NCBI RefSeq assembly: GCF_014649335.1
Contig: NZ_BMSV01000010.1
Span: 62,001 to 126,000 of the forward strand
Source of the DNA: Streptomyces roseolilacinus
GTDB taxonomy: Bacteria > Actinomycetota > Actinomycetes > Streptomycetales > Streptomycetaceae
Direction: 5' to 3'
DNA: 64,000 bases
The position numbers were made by a program, and so were the translations under genes. The notes below the pieces were generated by a model. It searched no databases, had not been told where the DNA came from, and saw only the letters and a program-made list of their open reading frames with translations. Shown in pieces: positions 25,293 through 32,834 of this stretch; position 1 is the first letter of the stretch; each line of letters begins with the position of its first letter.

Positions 25293-26621
25293 ATGGACAC
25301 GGCCCCCTCCTCCGCTCCCCCCGCGACCGCCCCCGCCGACCGCCGCCGGCGCAGGGTGGCCACCGCCGCCGCGCTCGCCTCGGCCGTGGAGTGGTACGAC
25401 TACTTCGTCTTCGGCATCGCCGCCGCCCTCGTGCTCGGCGACCTCTACTTCCCGGCGGACAGCCCGTCGGCCGGGGTCCTCGCCGCCTTCGCCACCTTCG
25501 CCGTGGGCTTCCTCGCCCGCCCCGTCGGCGGCATCGTCGCCGGCCAGCTCGGCGACAAGCGCGGCCGCAAGCCGATGCTGGTCCTCGCGCTCACCCTGAT
25601 GGGCCTCGCCACCGTCGGCATCGGCCTGCTCCCCACGTACGAGACGATCGGCGTCGCCGCCCCCGTGCTGCTGGTCCTCCTGCGCGTCCTGCAGGGCGTC
25701 GCGGTCGGCGCCCAGTGGGGCGGCGCGATGCTCATGGCCACCGAGTACGCCCCCGAGGGCAGACGCGGCCTGTACGGCAGCCTCGTCCAACTCGGCGTCC
25801 CCATCGGCGTGGTGACGGCCAACACCGTCTTCCTCGTCGCCGGTGCCGTCACCAGCGACGCGACGTTCGCCTCCTGGGGCTGGCGGGTGCCGTTCCTCGT
25901 CGGCTTCCTCGTCCTCGGCCTCGCCTGGTACATCCACGCGCGGGTGGAGGAGACCCCCGACTTCAAGGCCGCCGAACGGGCCCTCGCGGAGCGGGAGAAG
26001 GGCGAGTCCGGCTCCCCGCTGGGCACGATCCTGCGCCACCACCTCGGCACGGTGCTGCTGGCCGGCGGCTCCTTCGCCGTCAACACCGCGACCTTCTACA
26101 TCGTCATCACCGGCGTCCTCGACTACGCGACCCGCGAACTGGCCATGGAGCGCAGCGCCGTGCTGACGGTCTCCCTCTGCGTCAGCCTCACGCAGCTGGT
26201 GCTGATCCCCTGGGCGGCCTCGCTCTCCGACCGCGTGGGACGCCTGCGCGTCTACGCGTTCGGCGCGCTCGGCCTGCTCGTGTGGGCGGTGCCGATGTTC
26301 CTGCTCATCGACACCGCGTCGCTGCTGTGGCTGGCCGTCGGCACCTTCGTCGCCAGCTGCTTCCTCAGCATCATGTACGGGCCGCAGGCGGCGCTGTTCG
26401 CGGAGCTGTTCACGGCGGAGATGAGGTACACCGGCGCCTCGCTCGGCTACCAGATCTCCGCCGTCATCGGCGGCGGCCTCGCGCCCTTCGTCATGGTGCT
26501 GCTGCTGGAGGCGACCGGCACGTCGATGTCCGTGGCCGGCTACATCATGGTCCTCGCCGTGGTCGCGCTCGTCTCCATCAGGATCCTCGCCGCCCGGGCG
26601 ACCTCGGCCGGCGGGAGCTGA
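25293..26621 (+). CDS. MFS transporter, metabolite:H+ symporter (MHS) type
   Basis: The 442-residue permease has about twelve membrane segments. Family signatures are the EWYDYFVFG motif at the first helix, RPVGGIVAGQLGDKRGRKPML in the loop between helices 2 and 3, and RVLQGVAVGAQWGGAMLMATEYAPEGRRG in helices 4-5. The MHS group imports carboxylates, betaines or aromatic acids with protons, so it is a plausible importer for the acids handled by neighbouring acyl-CoA enzymes. The last 44 bp overlap the 3' end of the convergent EamA gene. The true substrate is unknown. Confidence 0.92.
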   Translation: MDTAPSSAPPATAPADRRRRRVATAAALASAVEWYDYFVFGIAAALVLGDLYFPADSPSAGVLAAFATFAVGFLARPVGGIVAGQLGDKRGRKPMLVLALTLMGLATVGIGLLPTYETIGVAAPVLLVLLRVLQGVAVGAQWGGAMLMATEYAPEGRRGLYGSLVQLGVPIGVVTANTVFLVAGAVTSDATFASWGWRVPFLVGFLVLGLAWYIHARVEETPDFKAAERALAEREKGESGSPLGTILRHHLGTVLLAGGSFAVNTATFYIVITGVLDYATRELAMERSAVLTVSLCVSLTQLVLIPWAASLSDRVGRLRVYAFGALGLLVWAVPMFLLIDTASLLWLAVGTFVASCFLSIMYGPQAALFAELFTAEMRYTGASLGYQISAVIGGGLAPFVMVLLLEATGTSMSVAGYIMVLAVVALVSIRILAARATSAGGS

Positions 26622-27591
26622 CCGCGCCCTCCGCGCCCTCCGCGCCCTCCGCGCTCCCGGCCCCGGCCCCGGTCCGCGCCCCGGCCCCGCCCCGGGCGGT
26701 CCCGCGGGTCCGGGGCCGGGAGCGCGAGACCGCCACCCCCGCCAGGCACAGCGCCCCGCCGGCCAGCGTCAGCGCCCCGGGCACCTCGCCCAGCGCCAGC
26801 CACGACATCGGCACCACCAGCGCGGGCACCGCGTACGTCGTCGCCCCCATCCGCCCGGCCGGCGTACGGGCCAGCGCGTACGCCCACGTGGTGAACGCCA
26901 GCGCGGTCGGGAACACCCCCAGGTACACCATGTCGAGCGTCGCGGACAGCGGCGCCCGGGAGGCCTCCTCGACCAGCGCGGGGGCGAACGGCAGGCACGC
27001 CACCGTCCCGACCAGGCAGCCGAACGTGGTCACCTGCAGGGCGCCGGCGTGGCGCAGCGCCGGCTTCTGCGCGACGACCCCGCCCGCGTACCCGGCCGCC
27101 GCGAGGAGGCACAGGCCCACGCCGAGCACCGGCGCCCGCCCCCCGCCCGACAGGGACAGCCCGACGGCGACGGTCCCCGCGAGCGACAGCGCCATGCCGG
27201 ACAGCAGCCGGGGCGGTGCCGTCTCCCCCAGGAACCGGACGCCCAGCAGCACGATGAGGACCGGCCCGGTGTTCACGACCATCGCGGCCGTCCCCGCGTC
27301 GACCTCCCGCTCGCCCTGGTTCAGCACCACCATGTACACCCCGAACCACAGCAGCCCCGACACGGCGATCCCCGGCCAGGCGGCACGCGGCGGCAGCCCC
27401 TCGCGCCGGGCCAGCAGCAGGCAGCCCAGCACGAGCGAGCCGGCGAGCAGCCGTCCGAGCGCCAGGGCGCCGGGGGAGTAGGCCGTGCCGGCGCTGCGGA
27501 TCGACACGAACGCCGACGCCCACAGGACGACGCTGACGGCGGCGGCCGCGAGGGCGGTCCGGCGCGTGCGGGAGGAGGAGACCGGTTCCAT
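26578..27591 (-). CDS. EamA/DMT-family transporter
   Basis: The 337-residue permease has ten predicted membrane helices in two EamA repeats. Signature pieces are SVVLWASAFVSIRSAG in helix 1 and AALALGR-type helix 2, and the second repeat begins APVLGVGLCLLAAAGYAGGVVAQK. It likely exports metabolites or amino acids. ATG 27591 starts MEPVSSSRTRRTALAAA; the upstream extension lacks hydrophobic sequence. The C-terminus ends in an acidic and Gly/Ala-rich tail with AEG repeats encoded by repeated GC-rich DNA. The ArsR-type regulator gene upstream on the same strand may control it. Confidence 0.88.
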   Translation of the reverse strand: MEPVSSSRTRRTALAAAAVSVVLWASAFVSIRSAGTAYSPGALALGRLLAGSLVLGCLLLARREGLPPRAAWPGIAVSGLLWFGVYMVVLNQGEREVDAGTAAMVVNTGPVLIVLLGVRFLGETAPPRLLSGMALSLAGTVAVGLSLSGGGRAPVLGVGLCLLAAAGYAGGVVAQKPALRHAGALQVTTFGCLVGTVACLPFAPALVEEASRAPLSATLDMVYLGVFPTALAFTTWAYALARTPAGRMGATTYAVPALVVPMSWLALGEVPGALTLAGGALCLAGVAVSRSRPRTRGTARGGAGARTGAGAGSAEGAEGAEGAVSSRRPRSPGRRGS

Positions 27592-27686
27592 GGGGCGACC
27601 GTACGGCCGGAACGGTTCGCCGCTCACCGAAGTGTCACCGCCCCCGCCCGTGCGAACGCCCGCCGGGACACCGGGTGGACCGCCGG

Positions 27687-27744
27687 CCCGCCGCGCCGTC
27701 ACCCGCACAGAAGCCCGCCCGCCGCGCCGTCATCCGCGGAGAAG
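27687..27744. repeat. Imperfect 27-bp direct repeat, period 31 bp
   Basis: The copies at 27687-27713 and 27718-27744 share CCCGCCGCGCCGTCA and a similar right half ending AGAAG, in the gap between the EamA and ArsR genes. They could be an operator array or simple duplication. Confidence 0.45.
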
Positions 27745-27792
27745 CCCCCCGCATCCCCCGCCGAGCCGCCCGCCCCGCCCCCCGGCGGGGCG

Positions 27793-28506
27793 TCAGCGCA
27801 GCGCCTCGGCGCCGATCCCGAGCAGGTCGGCCAGCGCCCGCTCCCCGTCGGCCGTCACCCTCACCGCGCGCTCCGTCCCGATGCGTACGCACCACCCGGC
27901 GTCCAGCGCGTGCCGGCACAGCGCGGCGCCCGCCACCCCGGCCAGGTGCGGCCTGCGCTCGGTCCAGTCGAGGCAGCCACGCGCCAGCGGCCGCCGCCCC
28001 TTCGCCTCCAGGCCGACGCCCAGGTCCCGAAACCAGCGCAGGCCGCGGTCGCTCAGCGCGAACCCGGCGTCCTGGCCGAGCAGCCCGCGCGCCGTCATCG
28101 CGTCCGTGACGGCCGTCCCGAGCCGTCCGGCCAGATGGTCGTAGCAGGTGCGCCCCCGCGCCATGGCGTCCCGTGCGCCCGCCTCCCGCAGCGAGCGCGG
28201 CGGCGGGACGCCGGCGCCCGGCACGGTGTACGCGACGAGGTCCTCCACCAGCTGCGCCGCCCGCGCGCCGGCGAGCCGCACGTACCGGTGGCGCCCCTGC
28301 CGTTCCTCGGCGAGCAGGCCGCCCGCGACCAGCCGGCCCAGGTGCTCGCTGGCCGTGGACGGCGCCACGCGCGCGTGGCGGGCGAGTTCACCGGCCGTCC
28401 AGGCGCGCCCGTCCAGCAGGGCGAGGCAGAACGCGGCGCGCGTCTCGTCGGCCAGCAGCGCGGCGAACGCGGCGAGGTCCCGTGCGACGGGGGAGCGGGT
28501 CGTCAT
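27793..28506 (-). CDS. ArsR-family regulator
   Basis: The 237-residue winged-helix regulator starts at ATG 28506. The recognition region is ELARHARVAPSTASEHLGRLVAGGLLAEERQGRHRYVRLAG. It has no N-terminal metal-binding cysteine box (ELCVCDL), so it is probably not a metal sensor. The long C-terminal part (about 110-237) with GRTCYDHLAGRLGTAVTDAM is typical of larger actinobacterial ArsR-like proteins found next to EamA transporters. It is followed on the same strand by the EamA gene after a repeat-containing gap. Confidence 0.85.
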   Translation of the reverse strand: MTTRSPVARDLAAFAALLADETRAAFCLALLDGRAWTAGELARHARVAPSTASEHLGRLVAGGLLAEERQGRHRYVRLAGARAAQLVEDLVAYTVPGAGVPPPRSLREAGARDAMARGRTCYDHLAGRLGTAVTDAMTARGLLGQDAGFALSDRGLRWFRDLGVGLEAKGRRPLARGCLDWTERRPHLAGVAGAALCRHALDAGWCVRIGTERAVRVTADGERALADLLGIGAEALR

Positions 28507-28524
28507 GCGTCCAGGATGGCGCGG

Positions 28525-29196
28525 CTACCGTTCGGTGCCGGCCGCAGCGTGCGCGTCCGGCACCACCGCCGCGTACTGCAGGGCGAGCCCGTCGAGCAGC
28601 GCCCGCAGGCCCGTCTCGAAGGCGCCCTCGTCGACCTTCTCCCGCCGCTCGGCCAGCAGGTGCGCCTGGCCGAGGTGCGGGTAGTCGGCCGGGTCGTACG
28701 CGGTCTCGTCGTCGACGAAACCGCGCGCGAAGGAGCCGAGCGCCGAGCCGGTGATGAAGTACCGCATGAGCGCGCCGATGTACGTGGCCTGCGCGGGCGG
28801 CCAGCCGGCCCGGACCATCGCGCCGAACACCGCATCCGCGACCCGCAGTCCGGCCGGGCGGCGGCCCGGGCCGCGGGCGAGCACCGGGACGATGTTGGGG
28901 TGGTCGGTGAGGGCGGCCCGGTAGGAGAGGGCCCAGTCGTGCAGCGCCGTCCGCCAGTCGCGGGCGTCGGACTCGTCGAACATCGACAGGTCGACCTGCG
29001 CGCTGACCGCGTCCGCGACCGCTTCCAGGATCTCGTCCTTGGTGCGGAAGTGGTTGTACAGGGACGGCCCGCTCACGCCGAGCCCGGCGGCGAGGCGGCG
29101 GGTCGAGACCGCTTCCAGCCCCTCCGCGTCGACCAGGGCGGCCGCCGCGGCGACGATGCGGGCTCTGCTGAGGAGGGGCTTGCGCGGTCTGGCCAT
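28525..29196 (-). CDS. TetR-family regulator, divergent from acyl-CoA dehydrogenase
   Basis: The 223-residue repressor has the HTH in SRARIVAAAAALVDAEG through TRRLAAGLGVSGPSLYNHFRTKDEIL (about residues 9-55) and a C-terminal TetR ligand domain of about 160 residues. ATG 29196 (MARPRKPLL) is preferred to the upstream starts because it lies at the HTH boundary typical of the family. The 59-bp gap to the divergent acyl-CoA dehydrogenase holds a palindrome (29224-29242), the expected operator for both genes. A near-identical site stands before the ALDH-ADH operon 6.7 kb away. The ligand is probably an acyl-CoA or fatty acid (inference). Confidence 0.88.
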   Translation of the reverse strand: MARPRKPLLSRARIVAAAAALVDAEGLEAVSTRRLAAGLGVSGPSLYNHFRTKDEILEAVADAVSAQVDLSMFDESDARDWRTALHDWALSYRAALTDHPNIVPVLARGPGRRPAGLRVADAVFGAMVRAGWPPAQATYIGALMRYFITGSALGSFARGFVDDETAYDPADYPHLGQAHLLAERREKVDEGAFETGLRALLDGLALQYAAVVPDAHAAAGTER

Positions 29197-29223
29197 GCGG
29201 CACATAGTAGGGCTGCCCACAAA

Positions 29224-29242
29224 AAACTAGCGCTGGTAATTT
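29224..29242. promoter_or_regulatory. TetR-type operator in the TetR/acyl-CoA dehydrogenase promoter
   Basis: AAACTAGCGCTGGTAATTT is an imperfect palindrome placed directly before the Shine-Dalgarno (AAGGGGAG) of the dehydrogenase. It has 15 of 19 identities with the site at 22469-22487. Confidence 0.65.
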
Positions 29243-29255
29243 AAGGGGAGTCCGC

Positions 29256-30410
29256 GTGAACCTGGAGCTGAGCGAGGAGCAGGAGGCCGTCCGCCGGCTC
29301 GCCGAGGAGTTCGTCCGGCGCGAGGTCACCCCGCACGCCGCCGCCTGGGACCGGCAGGAGGGCGTGGACCGGGGCGTCGTGAAGAAACTCGGCGCGCTCG
29401 GCTTCCTCGGCCTGACCGTCCCCGAGGAGTACGGCGGCTCGGGTGGCGACCACCTCGCGTACTGCCTGGTCACCGAGGAGCTCGGACGCGGCGACTCCTC
29501 CGTGCGGGGCATCGTCTCGGTCTCCCTCGGCCTGGTCGCCAAGACCGTCGCCGCCTGGGGCGACGAGCACCACAAGCGCGCCTGGCTGCCCGGCCTCACC
29601 TCGGGCGAGCTGCTCGGCTGCTTCGGCCTCACCGAGCCCGGCACCGGCTCCGACGCCGCGAACCTCGCCACCCGCGCGGTCCGCGGCCCCGGCGGCGACT
29701 GGGTGGTCAACGGCTCCAAGATGTTCATCACCAACGGCACCTGGGCCGACGTCGTCCTCCTCTTCGCCCGCACCTCCGACGCCCCCGGCCACCGCGGCGT
29801 CTCCGCCTTCCTCGTCCCGACCGACACGCCGGGGCTCACCCGCCGCCCCGTCCACGGCAAGCTCGGCCTGCGGGGCCAGCCCACCGCCGAACTGGTCCTC
29901 CAGGACGTGCGCGTCCCCGCCGACGCGATGCTCGGCCCCGAGGGCAAGGGCTTCTCCGTCGCCATGTCGGCCCTCGCCAAGGGCCGCATGTCCGTCGCCG
30001 CCGGCTGCGTGGGCATCGCCCAGGCGGCGCTCGACGCGGCGGTCGGCTACGCGGGGGAGCGCGAGCAGTTCGGCAAGCCCATCGCCTCGCACCAGCTGGT
30101 GCAGGAGCTGATCAGCGACATCGCCGTCGACGTGGCGGCCGCCCGGATGCTCACCTGGCGCGTCGCCGACCTCGTCGACCGCGGCCGGGACTTCGCCACC
30201 GCCGCCTCCCAGGCGAAGCTGTTCGCCTCGGAGGCCGCCGTCCGCTGCGCCGGCAACGCCCTGCAGGTCTTCGGCGGCTACGGCTACATCGACGAGTACC
30301 CGGTCGGCAAGCTGCTGCGCGACGCGCGCGTGATGACCCTGTACGAGGGCACCAGCCAGATCCAGAAGCTGATCATCGGCCGCGCCCTCACCGGGATCTC
30401 GGCGTTCTGA
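29256..30410 (+). CDS. Acyl-CoA dehydrogenase
   Basis: The 384-residue FAD enzyme introduces an alpha-beta double bond into acyl-CoA. FAD-binding and family blocks are FGLTEPGTGSDAANLAT and WVVNGSKMFITNG. The catalytic glutamate is Glu364 in LYEGTSQIQKL, the position used by short/medium-chain and branched-chain members. The block QVFGGYGYIDEYPVGKLLRDARV is intact. The start is GTG 29256 after AAGGGGAG. It is divergent from a TetR gene with a shared operator, so it is very likely repressed by it. Chain-length preference is not readable. Confidence 0.93.
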   Translation: MNLELSEEQEAVRRLAEEFVRREVTPHAAAWDRQEGVDRGVVKKLGALGFLGLTVPEEYGGSGGDHLAYCLVTEELGRGDSSVRGIVSVSLGLVAKTVAAWGDEHHKRAWLPGLTSGELLGCFGLTEPGTGSDAANLATRAVRGPGGDWVVNGSKMFITNGTWADVVLLFARTSDAPGHRGVSAFLVPTDTPGLTRRPVHGKLGLRGQPTAELVLQDVRVPADAMLGPEGKGFSVAMSALAKGRMSVAAGCVGIAQAALDAAVGYAGEREQFGKPIASHQLVQELISDIAVDVAAARMLTWRVADLVDRGRDFATAASQAKLFASEAAVRCAGNALQVFGGYGYIDEYPVGKLLRDARVMTLYEGTSQIQKLIIGRALTGISAF

Positions 30411-30472
30411 GTACCGGGCCTGAGTAGCGGCGCGGATGTGCCGCGCGCCGCGGCGCCGCCATCCTCGTCCGC

Positions 30473-30760
30473 ATGAGTGAGACACCGGTCAAGCAGCAGG
30501 GCACCGCGGCCTACCACGCCCAGGCGGTCGCCTCCTTCGCCGTCGCCCTCGCGGCCGTCGCCCTCGGCATCGGCAACCTGGAGGCGGACGTCTGGGTGCG
30601 CGCCTTCCTCGGCGTCGCCGTCCTCTACCTGACGACCTCCGCCTTCACCCTCGCCAAGGTCGTCCGCGACCGCCAGGAGGAGGGGCGGATCGCCAGCCGC
30701 GTCGACCAGGCGCGGCTGGAGAGGCTGCTCGCCGAGCACGACCCGTTCCAGAAGCTCTGA
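30473..30760 (+). CDS. YiaA/YiaB two-helix inner membrane protein
   Basis: The 95-residue membrane protein has two hydrophobic helices (AVASFAVALAAVALGIGNLE and WVRAFLGVAVLYLTTSAFTLAKVVRD) in the yiaA/B two-helix pattern. A soluble, charged C-terminal helix rich in Arg and Glu follows. Its function is unknown. It starts at ATG 30473, 62 bp after the dehydrogenase stop, and may be read from the same transcript. It ends 10 bp before an operator-like site used by the next gene. Confidence 0.82.
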   Translation: MSETPVKQQGTAAYHAQAVASFAVALAAVALGIGNLEADVWVRAFLGVAVLYLTTSAFTLAKVVRDRQEEGRIASRVDQARLERLLAEHDPFQKL

Positions 30761-30770
30761 CCCCGGCCCC

Positions 30771-30784
30771 TAAGCGCTTGCTCA
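30771..30784. promoter_or_regulatory. AAGCGCTTGCT operator in the TetR promoter (copy 1)
   Basis: TAAGCGCTTGCTCA lies 49-62 bp before the TetR gene at 30833. Its core AAGCGCTTGCT recurs at the MaoC promoter (31979-31996), suggesting autoregulation. Confidence 0.55.
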
Positions 30785-30832
30785 CCCTCGCGGTATGGTG
30801 TTCGTCCTTGTGCGGTCGGAAAGGGGCGAACG

Positions 30833-31480
30833 ATGGGTACGGCGGAGGAGACGGCCGGCGGCGAGAACGTGCCGTGGGGCGAGGTCACCCCGGACGCGGC
30901 CCGGCGGCTGCTGGTGGCCGCCGTCGACGCCTTCGCCGAACGCGGCTACCACGCCACGACCACCCGCGACATCGCGGGCCGCGCCGGGATGAGCCCGGCC
31001 GCGCTCTACATCCACTACAAGACCAAGGAGGAGCTCCTCCACCGGATCAGCCGCATCGGCCACGACAAGGCCCTGGAGATCCTGGAGGAGGCGGCGGACG
31101 GCCCCGGGACGGCCGCCGAGCGGCTCGCCGACGCCGTGCGCTCCTTCGTCCGCTGGCACGCCGAGCGCCACACCACCGCGCGCGTCGTCCAGTACGAGCT
31201 GGACGCGCTCGGCCCCGAGCACCGCGCGGAGATCGTCGCCCTGCGCCGCAGGACCGACGCCGCGGTGCGCCGCATCATCGGCGAGGGCGTGGCGGCGGGC
31301 GAGTTCGACGTGCCGGACGTGCCGGGCACCACCCTCGCGGTGCTCTCCCTCTGCATCGACGTGGCGCGCTGGTTCAACACCCAGGGCAGCCGCACGCCCG
31401 ACGAGGTCGGCGCCCTCTACGCCGACCTCGTCCTGCGCATGGTGGGCGCCGGGGACCCGGCGCTCCGGGCCCGGGGGTAG
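30833..31480 (+). CDS. TetR-family regulator paired with a MaoC hydratase gene
   Basis: The 215-residue repressor has an N-terminal HTH (DAARRLLVAAVDAFAERGYHA, then TTRDIAGRAGMSPAALYIHYKTKEELL, about residues 19-65). The C-terminal domain resembles the fatty-acid-responsive TetR_C group, with RWHAERHTTARVVQYELDAL and LCIDVARWF. AAGGGG lies upstream of ATG 30833. It is convergent with the MaoC gene, their stops separated by one base, and both promoters contain AAGCGCTTGCT. It likely represses itself and the hydratase and responds to an acyl-CoA. Confidence 0.87.
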   Translation: MGTAEETAGGENVPWGEVTPDAARRLLVAAVDAFAERGYHATTTRDIAGRAGMSPAALYIHYKTKEELLHRISRIGHDKALEILEEAADGPGTAAERLADAVRSFVRWHAERHTTARVVQYELDALGPEHRAEIVALRRRTDAAVRRIIGEGVAAGEFDVPDVPGTTLAVLSLCIDVARWFNTQGSRTPDEVGALYADLVLRMVGAGDPALRARG

Positions 31481-31481
31481 G

Positions 31482-31943
31482 TCAGAAGTAGAAGCGGGAG
31501 ATCGACTCGGCGACGCACACCGGCTTGTCGCCGCCCTCGCGCTCCACCGTCACCACGACGGTCACCTGCACCCCGTCGGTCACGTCCTCGACCGCCTTCA
31601 CGGCCGCGGTCGCCCGCACCCGCGACCCGGCCGGCACCGGCGCGGGGAAACGGACCTTGCCGGTGCCGTAGTTGACGCCCATCCGGACGCCCTCCACCCG
31701 CATCACCTGCGGGACGAGGACGGGCAGCAGGGACAGCGTGAGGTAGCCGTGCGCGATGGTCGTCCCGAACGGGCCCGACGCCGCCCGCTCCCGGTCGACG
31801 TGGATCCACTGGTGGTCCCCGGTGGCCTCGGCGAACAGGTCGATCCGCTTCTGGTCCACCTCCAGCCAGTCGCTGTGGCCCAGTTGCTCGCCCACCGCCG
31901 CCCGCAACCCGTCGACGGAGGTGAAGATCCTCGGCTCTGCCAT
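31482..31943 (-). CDS. MaoC-family (R)-specific enoyl-CoA hydratase
   Basis: The 153-residue hot-dog protein would hydrate enoyl-CoA to (R)-3-hydroxyacyl-CoA. The catalytic motif is visible as FAEATGDHQWIHVDRERA, with the Asp-His pair, followed by GPFGTTIAHGYLTLSLLPVL. The length matches the small single-domain group. ATG 31943 is chosen because GGGAGCAGGG precedes it; a second ATG at 31976 would run into the operator. The AAGCGCTTGCT motif at 31979 is in its promoter. Confidence 0.9.
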   Translation of the reverse strand: MAEPRIFTSVDGLRAAVGEQLGHSDWLEVDQKRIDLFAEATGDHQWIHVDRERAASGPFGTTIAHGYLTLSLLPVLVPQVMRVEGVRMGVNYGTGKVRFPAPVPAGSRVRATAAVKAVEDVTDGVQVTVVVTVEREGGDKPVCVAESISRFYF

Positions 31944-31978
31944 CCCTGCTCCCTGTCCCAGGCGGATCACGGTCATGT

Positions 31979-31996
31979 CCAAGCGCTTGCTTAGCA
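31979..31996. promoter_or_regulatory. AAGCGCTTGCT operator in the MaoC/SoxR divergent region (copy 2)
   Basis: CCAAGCGCTTGCTTAGCA contains the same 11-bp core as 30771-30784 and two overlapping palindromic halves (AGCGCT and GCTTAGC). It lies 36 bp before the MaoC start and 47 bp before the divergent SoxR start. Confidence 0.55.
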
Positions 31997-32042
31997 TGCT
32001 GGGGGCGGTTGCCCTTGTCAACGGACCAGTAGGGTTCGGGGG

Positions 32043-32561
32043 GTGCCGCAGATTCCAGAGAAGATCCACGAACTCACCGTCGGCCAGCTCTCCGCGCGCA
32101 GCGGCGCGGCCGTCTCCGCTCTGCACTTCTACGAGTCCAAGGGCCTGATCAGCAGCCGCCGCACCAGCGGCAACCAGCGCCGCTACAGCAGGGACGCGCT
32201 GCGCCGCGTCGCCTTCGTGCGCGCGGCCCAGCGCGTCGGCATCCCCCTCGCCACCATCCGGCAGGCCCTCGCCGAACTGCCCGAGGAGCGCACGCCCACC
32301 CGCGAGGACTGGGCGCGGCTCTCCCAGACCTGGCGCGCGGAGCTGGACGTGCGCATCCAGCAGCTCGCCCGGCTCCGCGACCACCTCACCGACTGCATCG
32401 GCTGCGGGTGCCTGTCCCTCGACACCTGCGTCCTGTCCAACCCGGACGACGCGTTCGGCGAGCGCATGACCGGCTCCCGGCTCCTGCCCGGACGCCCCCG
32501 CACGCGCGAGGAGGGCGCCCGCGCACCGAAGGAGCGCCCCCGGCAGGGGTGCGCGGACTAG
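32043..32561 (+). CDS. soxR: Redox-sensing MerR regulator SoxR
   Basis: The 172-residue MerR-family activator has the DNA-binding helix region ELTVGQLSARSGAAVSALHFYESKGLI, a dimerisation helix, and a [2Fe-2S] site formed by Cys118, Cys121, Cys123 and Cys129 (CIGCGCLSLDTC). This is the SoxR-specific spacing. In Streptomyces SoxR responds to redox-active secondary metabolites rather than superoxide alone. The start is GTG 32043. The C-terminal tail after the cluster is charged and low in complexity. No obvious SoxR target box was recognised in this window. It is divergent from the MaoC gene, and a MITE-like element abuts its stop. Confidence 0.93.
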   Translation: MPQIPEKIHELTVGQLSARSGAAVSALHFYESKGLISSRRTSGNQRRYSRDALRRVAFVRAAQRVGIPLATIRQALAELPEERTPTREDWARLSQTWRAELDVRIQQLARLRDHLTDCIGCGCLSLDTCVLSNPDDAFGERMTGSRLLPGRPRTREEGARAPKERPRQGCAD

Positions 32562-32564
32562 GTC

Positions 32565-32764
32565 GTGTCTTCAAAGTCCCGTCTGCCTGCCGACGCCTGG
32601 CACGCACTCCCCCGAGCTCTCGGCTGCGCTCGAGCAGGGGGGCCCCAGCCGCGTTGTCGTCGGTCGCCCATGCTCCGCAGTGGCTCCCTCCTCCGCCTTG
32701 CGATCGCACGCACCAGACGCCGCCCGGCCCGCCCTGCGGGCGAACGACGCCACTTTGAAGACAC
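32565..32764. mobile_element. MITE-like 200-bp element with 13-bp terminal inverted repeats
   Basis: GTGTCTTCAAAGT (32565-32577) and its exact reverse complement ACTTTGAAGACAC (32752-32764) bound a non-coding stretch that stays open in several frames, none with credible coding sequence. Inside are further inverted segments (for example CCCCCGAGCTC near 32608). It starts three bases after the soxR stop. No transposase is present; by structure it is a miniature inverted-repeat element. Confidence 0.65.
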
Positions 32765-32834
32765 TCCGTAGGAGCGGGCGCGGAGGGGGAGCACCCCCGG
32801 CCCGGCACCCCCGGCCCGGACCCGGGGCCCGGTC

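Noticed and set aside
32558..32794. Short frames inside the MITE-like element
   Set aside because: They are open in several frames on both strands at once, with no Shine-Dalgarno and no coding bias. The DNA is explained by the inverted-repeat element.
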